From positions 1 to 55,162 of the forward strand of contig JBLMZA010000037.1 of the NCBI GenBank assembly GCA_050258555.1: a stretch of 55,162 bases of DNA. Reading direction: 5' to 3'. Each line of letters opens with the position of its first letter. Within the stretch, counting starts at the first letter, position 1. A model generated the notes under the pieces. That model saw only the letters and a program-made list of their open reading frames with translations. It was not told the origin of the DNA and made no database searches. Below, piece by piece: positions 8,042 through 16,786 of the stretch. Origin of the DNA: CAISDA01 sp050258555. GTDB lineage: Bacteria; Bacteroidota; Ignavibacteria; UBA10030; UBA8401. The translations under genes were made by a program, and so were the position numbers.

Positions 8042-8641
8042 ATGCACAACACTGTCACATCCACAACGCTCTATATCAAGAACATGGTCTGCGACCGGTG
8101 CATCCGCGTCGTGCGCGAGGAGCTGGAGACGCTCGGCTACGACGTGCGGCGCGCCGAACTGGGAGAAGCCGAGATCGCCGGCGCTCCCTCTGCCGGAGAT
8201 CTCGAATCGATCGGACGGCAATTGCGGCGCAGCGGCTTCGAGCTGATCGAGGACAAGAATGCGAAGTTGATCGAAGCCGTCAAACGCGCGATCATCCGCC
8301 TTGTGCACAAGACGGACGGTCCGATGCCGTCGAAGTATTCCGACTACATCGCCTCGGAGGTCGGACGCGATTATCATTCGCTCAGCGTGCTGTTTTCCTC
8401 GGTCGAAAATATCACGATCGAGCACTTTCTCATCCGGCAGAAGATCGAGCGCGTGAAGGAGCTCATGAAATACGGCGAGCTCACATTGAGCGAGATCGCG
8501 TACCGGATGAACTACAGCAGCGTGCAGCATCTGTCCCATCAGTTCAAGAGCGTGACCGGACTGACACCCAGCCAGTTTAAAGAGCTCTCGGCGATGCACC
8601 TTCCGCAGGCATCGCGCCTTCCGCTTGACAAGGTGAAATAG
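8042..8641 (+). CDS. HMA-like domain fused to an AraC-type DNA-binding domain
   Basis: This encodes 199 residues from ATG 8042 (an ATG at 7994 is an alternative; neither has a strong Shine-Dalgarno sequence). Residues about 8-75 resemble a heavy-metal-associated ferredoxin-like fold, with the metal motif N-M-V-C17-D-R-C20. Residues about 100-190 are an AraC helix-turn-helix pair (LTLSEIAYRMNYSSVQHLS, then FKSVTGLTPSQFKEL). The protein thus joins a CopZ-like metal site to a DNA-binding domain in one chain. It is followed directly by copZ and copA, which supports a role as their metal-responsive regulator. Similar short AraC proteins with this N-terminus are common in Bacteroidota, but I know of no detailed mechanism. 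Copper sensing is inferred. Confidence 0.83.
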   Translation: MHNTVTSTTLYIKNMVCDRCIRVVREELETLGYDVRRAELGEAEIAGAPSAGDLESIGRQLRRSGFELIEDKNAKLIEAVKRAIIRLVHKTDGPMPSKYSDYIASEVGRDYHSLSVLFSSVENITIEHFLIRQKIERVKELMKYGELTLSEIAYRMNYSSVQHLSHQFKSVTGLTPSQFKELSAMHLPQASRLPLDKVK

Positions 8642-8697
8642 CCTTCCTTCTTCTCTGTGCGGCCGAAAAAATTCTGCACGATTTTTCACGTAAAATG

Positions 8698-8730
8698 TAC
8701 CGCATCGGGATGCTTCCCGTGGTATATTAT
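8698..8730. promoter_or_regulatory. candidate operator/promoter of copZA
   Basis: In the 158-base gap before copZ an interrupted dyad reads TACC-N4-CGGGA-TGCT-TCCCG-T-GGTA (8698-8724). It runs into an AT-rich TATATTAT at 8723-8730 that could be a -10 element. The arrangement would suit a metal-responsive regulator, most simply the HMA-AraC protein encoded just upstream. The two arms are not evenly spaced, so this is only a candidate. Confidence 0.35.
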
Positions 8731-8739
8731 GAGTGAAGA

Positions 8740-8765
8740 TGCGAAGGGAGAAACGCTCCTTCGCA
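8740..8765 (+). other. leader hairpin upstream of copZ
   Basis: The stem TGCGAAGG(G)AG pairs with CTCCTTCGCA around a five-base AAACG loop: ten base pairs with one bulged G. Six A follow it, not U, so it is unlikely to be an intrinsic terminator on this strand. It lies 34 bases before the copZ ATG and could affect mRNA stability or translation. Confidence 0.45.
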
Positions 8766-8799
8766 AAAAAGCACACTCATAAAAAAGGATGAATGAACG

Positions 8800-9009
8800 A
8801 TGAAAACCCAGAGACTGAATATCGAAGGAATGTCCTGCGGCCATTGCGTGATGGCGCTTAAGAAAGAGCTCTCGAAAATCGAGGGCGTGACCATTAAAGC
8901 GGCGGAAGTCGGCTCGGCCGAGCTTGAAGTCGACGAGACACGCGTGACGCCGGAAGTGCTGCGCGCGGCGGTGGAAGAAGCCGGCTACTCGCTTGTGGCA
9001 ATCCAATAA
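8800..9009 (+). CDS. copZ: copper chaperone, HMA domain
   Basis: This encodes 69 residues, a single heavy-metal-associated domain with the motif G-M-S-C13-G-H-C16 and the usual beta-alpha-beta-beta-alpha-beta length. CopZ-type proteins carry Cu(I) in the cytoplasm and pass it to the CopA pump or to a regulator. The start follows an AAAGGATG leader. It ends 11 bases before copA, so the two are almost certainly co-expressed. The hairpin at 8740-8765 and the dyad at 8698-8724 lie in its leader. The identification is secure; copper rather than another soft metal is inferred from the neighbouring CPC-type pump. Confidence 0.93.
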   Translation: MKTQRLNIEGMSCGHCVMALKKELSKIEGVTIKAAEVGSAELEVDETRVTPEVLRAAVEEAGYSLVAIQ

Positions 9010-9020
9010 GGAATCGGGCC

Positions 9021-11291
<2,271 letters not shown>

Positions 11292-11319
11292 AAAAATATT
11301 GTCCGGGGAGGAAAAAACG

Positions 11320-11586
11320 ATGTCGGGATTCGTTCATCAGGCGGCACTCACGATCCGCCATGTCAAGCGCGTGATTGTGATCACGGCCGGCTTCATCGTG
11401 CTCTTTGTCGGCATCGCGATGCTCGTCCTGCCCGGCCCGGCCTTCATCGTCATTCCGCTCGGACTCGGCATTCTGGCCACCGAGCTTGCCTGGGCGCGCC
11501 GGCTCATGGACCGGCTCAAAGGCACATTCAAAAAGATGCGCGAGAAGGCCATGAAGAAAAAACACAACGCTTCCTCGCGGCGATGA
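11320..11586 (+). CDS. PGPGW-type small transmembrane protein
   Basis: This encodes 88 residues from ATG 11320, chosen because GGGGAGG lies 8 bases upstream. Two hydrophobic helices flank the family signature MLVLPGPAFIVIPLGLGILA, followed by a basic amphipathic tail rich in lysine (MKKKHNASSRR). The function of this family is unknown. It is 28 bases after copA on the same strand and may be part of the same transcript. An involvement in metal resistance would be guesswork. Confidence 0.8.
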   Translation: MSGFVHQAALTIRHVKRVIVITAGFIVLFVGIAMLVLPGPAFIVIPLGLGILATELAWARRLMDRLKGTFKKMREKAMKKKHNASSRR

Positions 11587-11714
11587 GCGCGTCCGCGCCG
11601 GCCTTCCTGTAACACACTTTCCCCGCGCTTGCATTCGGTGAAAAAAATAGTACTTTGTTTACAGACTATACGGTGAGCACGGAAGGCGTGTGTATGTGTG
11701 GGGGAGGGTGTGAA

Positions 11715-12890
11715 ATGAGACTCATCTATCGCGCAGCGGCAAGGATGCTTTTCTTTCTCTGCATGGCGCAGACAGGCTCGACGGTGTCCTTGCAGGCGCA
11801 GCAGCTTCTCGAGCCGGAGGCAAAAAGCCGGTGGCGTTCGTTTCTTGAGACGCTGTCCTTCGACATGTCATACGGCGTCGTCTATGGAGGATCCTATCAC
11901 GGCTTCGCCGCCGGCGGCCGCATCGATATCCCGCTTGTCAGGCTTCCCACGCTCAACCGGCTCTTCTCGCTAGCAGGCGACTCCGCCGAGTACCTCACAT
12001 TCCTTCCGGGACTGCACCTGGGGCATGTCCAGTCCGACCGGCCCGGCGGCTCGAACGGGGCGCTCTATGCCGCGCCCGACGGTGCACTTCACTATTCCCT
12101 CCTGAAAAGCGCGCGCTTCCGGCTGTATGCGGGACCCTCGGCGGAATTCATCTTCACGAACAACGCGCAAAAATACAAAATGGTACCGTCCTTCGGCCTC
12201 GATCTGGGAGCGCTCTACACGGCGCCGGCTTCCGGACTTGCGCTCGGCATCGAGCACCGGTGGATCGTGCTTGAGAAAGAGTCGCGCATCATGAATGCGC
12301 CGGACTTTCCCGTGCGGGCGTTTTCGCATGTCGGCGTCGTTGTGCGCCTGGCGCTGCCATGGAAGTCGCACGAGGAGGGCTACGGCGAGGCCGCAGCCAT
12401 TTATGAAGCAAAGGCGGCCGAAGTGCTGGCGCTCCAGAAACTGCTGCTTTCGGTCAGGGCCGACGGCATTGCCGCCGAAGCCTCCGCGCTCAGAGACACG
12501 CTCGAAGCCGTGAGGAAAGCCGCAGCCGAGCGCGAGGCAAGCGAACGTCCCGCCCAGATGCTTCACACCGATCCTTACAATGCCTCGGTCACGACGGCCG
12601 ATGCCGATTATCAATTCACGAAGGATCCGTTTGTCTCGGGCAATCTGGTCAATGAGCGTTATCTGAAGAATGTGCTTCTGGATATTCTCGACGATGAATA
12701 TGTCTGGAGGCTGAGTGCAAGCAGGAAGCGGGGAGAGGAAGCGGAAAAAATCAGGACGTATTTCGTCCTGCTCAATGCCGGTCTGGCCAGACGCCTGGTC
12801 GTTGCCGAAGACGAGAGCGTGCGGCTCTTCAAGCTCACCTGCCTCGGAAAAGCCGCAGCCGCAGATTCCGGCGGCACGAAGAACCAATAA
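11715..12890 (+). CDS. secreted protein with a barrel-like N-terminal part and a coiled coil
   Basis: This encodes 391 residues from ATG 11715, which has GGGGAGGG 6-7 bases upstream. A signal peptide ends near LQAQ (about residue 32). Residues about 40-220 have an alternating glycine and aromatic pattern (MSYGVVYGGSYHGFAAGGRID, later YAGPSAEFIFT and FSHVGVVVRLALPW), suggestive of outer-membrane beta strands. Residues about 225-275 are alanine- and glutamate-rich and likely a coiled coil. A helical C-terminal region follows. I recognise no named family. It ends 18 bases before the PP2C-like gene, so the pair may work together, for example in a signalling path across the envelope. Confidence 0.62.
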   Translation: MRLIYRAAARMLFFLCMAQTGSTVSLQAQQLLEPEAKSRWRSFLETLSFDMSYGVVYGGSYHGFAAGGRIDIPLVRLPTLNRLFSLAGDSAEYLTFLPGLHLGHVQSDRPGGSNGALYAAPDGALHYSLLKSARFRLYAGPSAEFIFTNNAQKYKMVPSFGLDLGALYTAPASGLALGIEHRWIVLEKESRIMNAPDFPVRAFSHVGVVVRLALPWKSHEEGYGEAAAIYEAKAAEVLALQKLLLSVRADGIAAEASALRDTLEAVRKAAAEREASERPAQMLHTDPYNASVTTADADYQFTKDPFVSGNLVNERYLKNVLLDILDDEYVWRLSASRKRGEEAEKIRTYFVLLNAGLARRLVVAEDESVRLFKLTCLGKAAAADSGGTKNQ

Positions 12891-12908
12891 CGGGAGCGAT
12901 CGTTCATC

Positions 12909-14288
12909 ATGCCGAAGCTGTCCGTCGAAATGTCGTGTGACTCCGTTCAGGGCCGCAAGCGCGAGGCCAACGAGGATGCCGCGTTCTCTTTTCAGGCATC
13001 CGATCTTCCGGCTTCGCCTGTGGAAGCGCTCGCCGTGCTCGGCGTGGCATCGGGCATGGGAGGCGCCGGCGCGGGAGATGCGGCATGCCATGCGGCGCGC
13101 GACTTCATCGAGTCGGTGTTCGTGCGCGACGGCTCCGTCCAGTTTGCGCGCAGGCATGGCATCGCCCCGGGAGACTGCACGGCGCTGGTCACCGAAGTCT
13201 TTCATGAGTGCAACCGCGCCATTGCGCGCGCGGCCATCGAAGCGCGGCGGCGCGGCGTGATGGGCACGACGCTTGCCCTGGGCGTGATCGCCTATCAGAA
13301 GGAGGAAGACAAGACGTACCTCTTTGTGGGCAATGTCGGCAACAATCGCGGATACATCCTTCGCGGCGATCAGATCTTTCATGCGACGGAAGAGGACAGC
13401 AATGCGTGGCGCCTCTATAAAAAAGGCGCGATCACATACTCGGAGCTCCTGACGCATCCCGAGCGCAGCGTGATCACCGTGCTCGGCATCGATGAATCGG
13501 TGGCGCCCGAAGTGCACAGCATCGAACTCCATGCGGGCGACACGGTGCTCTTCTGCAGCGACGGCGTCCATGAGATGGTGGACGACGAGACGATCGGGCG
13601 CATCATCCGGAAAGAAGGCGGCGTCAGGAAGGCATGCGCGGGCGTTCTTCGGCAGGCCCTTTCGGCATCGAAGAAGAAGGACAATGCGGCCGCGGCCATG
13701 GCCATGCTCCAGGCTCCCGATATTCCGGCACAGAAGGCGCCCGCCGCCGCATCGCGGGTCCGATACCGCGCGATCGGCATGCCGCTGCGCACAAAAATCG
13801 GGATCGCCGTCTGGGCATTCGCGGCGGTGCTTGCCGCCGCGGCACTCGGCATGTATTTTTTTATGCCGCATGAAGAACCCGTCGCGCACAAAGCCGCGCT
13901 TCTGCCGCTTGATACGCTCGAGCGGAAACCGGAACAGGAACCGGTTGTCCGACCCGTTGCCGTCCCTGAAACACCGAAGTCCGCGATCGAAGAAGCGGCG
14001 GAGAAGAAGCAGACTCCCGCTGCAATACAATCGAATCCGATTCTGAGCGTCGAATGGAATGAAGAGACCGAGCGTTTCCGCATCCGCTCATCGGTTGCGT
14101 CGATCGTGCCGGTGCGTCTGCGCTACGACACGTTCACATTCGATCTGGTGCCGGTCAAAAGCGTGCCGAATCTCTACCGCTCGACGCGCGCGCTCCGTGC
14201 CTCATTCCTCACACAGGGGAAGACGGTCGTGATCACGCTTGCCGGATCGGATCGTCCCGTTTCCGTCGGCTTCACGCGGACGGAATAA
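12909..14288 (+). CDS. membrane-anchored PP2C-like protein with an altered metal motif
   Basis: This encodes 459 residues. Residues 1-265 follow the PP2C (PPM) serine/threonine phosphatase fold: the QGRKREANED motif, then the second motif as A47-S48-G-M-G-G where the family has a metal-binding aspartate (DGMGG), then CSD218GVHEM and D258-N259. A transmembrane helix covers about 297-319, followed by a proline-rich linker and a 70-residue beta-rich domain that would lie outside the cytoplasm. The serine at position 48 removes one of the main metal ligands, so activity may be lost or changed. It may act as a pseudophosphatase or a signalling adaptor. No kinase gene is present in the window. Confidence 0.8.
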   Translation: MPKLSVEMSCDSVQGRKREANEDAAFSFQASDLPASPVEALAVLGVASGMGGAGAGDAACHAARDFIESVFVRDGSVQFARRHGIAPGDCTALVTEVFHECNRAIARAAIEARRRGVMGTTLALGVIAYQKEEDKTYLFVGNVGNNRGYILRGDQIFHATEEDSNAWRLYKKGAITYSELLTHPERSVITVLGIDESVAPEVHSIELHAGDTVLFCSDGVHEMVDDETIGRIIRKEGGVRKACAGVLRQALSASKKKDNAAAAMAMLQAPDIPAQKAPAAASRVRYRAIGMPLRTKIGIAVWAFAAVLAAAALGMYFFMPHEEPVAHKAALLPLDTLERKPEQEPVVRPVAVPETPKSAIEEAAEKKQTPAAIQSNPILSVEWNEETERFRIRSSVASIVPVRLRYDTFTFDLVPVKSVPNLYRSTRALRASFLTQGKTVVITLAGSDRPVSVGFTRTE

Positions 14289-14315
14289 ATGCTGGAACGT
14301 TTTGGAGAAAAATAC

Positions 14316-14329
14316 GTTACATAGGTAAC
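14316..14329. promoter_or_regulatory. perfect 5-4-5 dyad upstream of the E2/nuo gene run
   Basis: GTTAC-ATAG-GTAAC is a perfect inverted repeat in the same 5-4-5 layout as a Crp/Fnr site, and it shares its ATAG spacer with the dyad at 5326-5339. It lies 123 bases before the E2 start and 28 bases after the PP2C gene. A role in controlling the respiratory run is plausible but unproven. Confidence 0.42.
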
Positions 14330-14363
14330 CGACAGGAACTTTATAGAGATCGAGTGCAGGGAG

Positions 14364-14382
14364 GTGTGTGTGCGCGCGCGCG
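14364..14382. repeat. alternating purine-pyrimidine tract (Z-DNA-prone)
   Basis: Nineteen bases of strict G-pyrimidine alternation, (GT)4 followed by (GC)5 and G, lie 70 bases upstream of the E2 gene. Such a tract is a classic candidate for left-handed DNA under negative supercoiling. The rest of the 164-base gap carries the dyad at 14316 and short AT-rich stretches. Confidence 0.7.
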
Positions 14383-14452
14383 GCCGGAAGGCAAGCGCGT
14401 GAATGCATGTGTGCGGTCGAGGTGATTTCTATAACACGGAGAATCGGTTGCG

Positions 14453-15625
14453 ATGGCACGAATCGAAGTAGTCATGCCGCAGATGGGGGAGAGCATTGCC
14501 GAAGGAACGATCGTCAAGTGGCATAAGAAGCCGGGCGAGCATGTAGAGAAGGATGAAACGCTGCTCGAGATCACGACGGACAAGGTCGATTCCGAAATCG
14601 CGGCGCCGGAAAGCGGCGTGCTCTCAGAGATCATGGCCCAGGAGAACGCCACGGTGCCGGTGCGTACGGCAATCGCCATCATCGACACAGAAACCACGGC
14701 TGCCGCATCCGCGGTGAAGCCCGAGGCGCCGTCCTCACCGCCACCTTCCCCCGCTCCTGAACCATCTCCAACGCCGGATGCCTCGTCGGCCGAAGCGGAG
14801 GCGCCGAAGCCTTCTGTTGCGCCGGCTGCTCCCGCGCCTCCTTCATCCGGTCCGTCCCGGCCCGAGCAGACGCCGGCGCCTGGTGCTGTGACGGCGGATC
14901 TTTCCGAACTGAAGAAGAAATATCCCGCGCCGCTCTATGATGTTGTTCCCATGACAAATGTGATGGCCAGGATGGCATCGCACATGGTCAGAAGCGTCCA
15001 GACATCGCCCCATGTGGCCGCGCATCACGAGGCCGACCTGACCTCGATCGTGAGCCACCGCTCACGGGCGATGGCCTCCTTCGAAGCCAAAGAAGGCTTC
15101 AAACTCACCTATACGCCCTATATCGTCGAAGCCGTGATCGCGGCGCTCAAGAAGTATCCGCTTGTCAACAGCTCGATCGAAGGCACGACGATCATCCGGA
15201 AAAATTTCATCAATCTCGGCATCGCCGTCGCCTCCGAAAACGGACTCATTGTGCCGGTGATCCGTCATGCCGAGGAAAAAAACTTTCTGGGGCTTGCGCG
15301 CGCGGTGAACGACCTGGTGACGCGCACCCGGAAGAAAAAGCTCGCGCCGGAGGATGTGCAGGGCGGAACATTCACCATCACCAACTACGGCATCTTCGGC
15401 ACGATGATCGGCACGCCGATCATCAATCAGCCCCAGGTCGCCATTCTCGGCACCGGAGAGATCCGTCCGAGAGTCAGCGTGGTGAATGATGCGATGGCCA
15501 TCCGGCAGATCGCCTACTTCACGCTCTCGTTCGACCACCGGGTGATCGACGGCGAGCTCGGCGGACGGTTCCTGGAAGCGGTCATCGGGCATCTCGAATC
15601 GTTTGATACGACAGTGAACTTTTAA
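14453..15625 (+). CDS. 2-oxo acid dehydrogenase E2 (dihydrolipoyl acyltransferase) without a subunit-binding domain
   Basis: This encodes 390 residues. The lipoyl domain (1-80) has its lipoylation lysine in TTDK44VDSE. A linker rich in proline, alanine and serine (about 83-147) follows. The acyltransferase domain (about 165-390) has FTITNYGIFGTMIGTP and the active site D-H362-R-V-I-D366-G. I cannot find a peripheral subunit-binding domain between linker and catalytic domain, where E1 and E3 normally dock. The substrate may be 2-oxoglutarate, since an E1 of that type ends the same gene run at 31929; a branched-chain E2 is the alternative. The gene starts the run and stops 18 bases before nuoA. 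No E3 gene is present in the window. Confidence 0.85.
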   Translation: MARIEVVMPQMGESIAEGTIVKWHKKPGEHVEKDETLLEITTDKVDSEIAAPESGVLSEIMAQENATVPVRTAIAIIDTETTAAASAVKPEAPSSPPPSPAPEPSPTPDASSAEAEAPKPSVAPAAPAPPSSGPSRPEQTPAPGAVTADLSELKKKYPAPLYDVVPMTNVMARMASHMVRSVQTSPHVAAHHEADLTSIVSHRSRAMASFEAKEGFKLTYTPYIVEAVIAALKKYPLVNSSIEGTTIIRKNFINLGIAVASENGLIVPVIRHAEEKNFLGLARAVNDLVTRTRKKKLAPEDVQGGTFTITNYGIFGTMIGTPIINQPQVAILGTGEIRPRVSVVNDAMAIRQIAYFTLSFDHRVIDGELGGRFLEAVIGHLESFDTTVNF

Positions 15626-15643
15626 TCACAAAGGCAGGCGCGT

Positions 15644-16090
15644 ATGATTCCTGAAGAAACAGCCTCGCAGTTTGTTCCCTTCATCATCTATGCCGTCGGC
15701 GTCGTCGTGATCGTCGTCTCGATGCTGGTCCTTTCGCATTTTCTGGGTCAGCGCCATAATGAACGCGCCACCGGCATCGTCTATGAGGGAGGCATGGAGC
15801 CGACGGGCACGGCCAAGCTCCGGCTCTATCCGCGCTTCTATCTCGTCGCGATGTTCTTCGTGGTCTTCGATCTCGAGTCCGTCTACATCTTTGCCTGGGC
15901 CGTGGCGGTGCCCGAACTCGGATGGGCGGGATACGCATCGGTGCTCGTGTTTGTTCTCCTGCTTGTGGCGGCGCTTGCGTACATCTGGCGCGTAGGCGGA
16001 CTCAACTTCGGTCCCGTGATGCGCATGCCCAAAGACGCCGCCGAGCGCCAGCCTGTTGTCAATACCGAAAGGAGCATCATCGAACAATGA
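15644..16090 (+). CDS. nuoA: NADH-quinone oxidoreductase subunit A
   Basis: This encodes 148 residues with three membrane helices (about 10-32, 66-88 and 95-118) and the ND3/NuoA signatures YEGGMEPTG and FDLESVYIFAW. The loop between helices 1 and 2 borders the quinone-binding region of complex I. The usual cysteine of this loop in mitochondria is replaced here by glycine-glycine. It opens a complete nuo operon and overlaps nuoB by four bases (ATGA). The hydrophilic tail after helix 3 is a little longer than usual. Confidence 0.96.
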   Translation: MIPEETASQFVPFIIYAVGVVVIVVSMLVLSHFLGQRHNERATGIVYEGGMEPTGTAKLRLYPRFYLVAMFFVVFDLESVYIFAWAVAVPELGWAGYASVLVFVLLLVAALAYIWRVGGLNFGPVMRMPKDAAERQPVVNTERSIIEQ

Positions 16091-16731
16091 AGACGAGTCC
16101 AGCCGGATGGGCCGCGCCCATTCCCCAGCCGATCGAACGCTCGGAAGAGTCGTTCACGGCCGCATTGAGCGAGAGCTTCGTGTTCTCGCGGCTTCAGGAT
16201 CTGCTAGCCTGGGGACGGAAGAATTCGATGTGGCCGTTCAACTTCGGCCTCTCATGCTGTTATGTCGAAATGGCCACGAGCATCACGAGCCGTCATGATA
16301 TCGCGAGGTTCGGCGCCGAGGTGATCCGCGGCACTCCGCGCGAGGCCGATGTGATGGTGATTGCCGGCACGGTGTTCGTCAAGATGGCGCCCGTGATCAA
16401 GCGTCTGTATGAACAGATGATGGAGCCGCGCTGGGTGATCTCGATGGGAAGCTGCGCGAATTCCGGCGGCATGTACGACGTGTATTCGGTGGTGCAGGGC
16501 GTGGACAAGTTCCTGCCTGTGGACATGTATGTGGTGGGATGCCCGCCCAGACCCGAGGCGTTCATGGAAGGCTTGACGCTCCTGCAGGCGTCGGTGGGCA
16601 AGGAGCGGCGCCCGTTGAGCTGGGCGGCCGGAAGCCAGACGGTGATCCGGCCCGAAGTGATCGCGCTGCGCGACCTGAAGCGCGCGGAACGGCAGAAAGC
16701 GACACGGCTTGCGCCGCCTGATCAGATCTGA
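16087..16731 (+). CDS. nuoB: NADH-quinone oxidoreductase subunit B
   Basis: This encodes 214 residues. It binds the last iron-sulfur cluster of complex I (N2), which passes electrons to quinone. All four ligand cysteines are present: the tandem pair C57-C58 in FGLSCCYVEM, C123 in MGSCANSGG and C152 in VGCPPRPE. I chose ATG 16087, which overlaps the nuoA stop, over the longer open frame upstream because the protein then begins just before conserved sequence. Its N-terminus has about 40 extra residues compared with minimal homologues. Confidence 0.96.
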   Translation: MKTSPAGWAAPIPQPIERSEESFTAALSESFVFSRLQDLLAWGRKNSMWPFNFGLSCCYVEMATSITSRHDIARFGAEVIRGTPREADVMVIAGTVFVKMAPVIKRLYEQMMEPRWVISMGSCANSGGMYDVYSVVQGVDKFLPVDMYVVGCPPRPEAFMEGLTLLQASVGKERRPLSWAAGSQTVIRPEVIALRDLKRAERQKATRLAPPDQI

Positions 16732-16786
16732 GGCGCAGACGGGGACGCTCTTGAACCAGGAGAAGCGGGGAGGATGAAAAAAAACG

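Noticed and set aside
11970..14030. 686-residue minus-strand open frame across the barrel-like and PP2C-like genes
   Set aside because: No protein-like motif, and both plus-strand genes have good starts and recognisable domains or a signal peptide.
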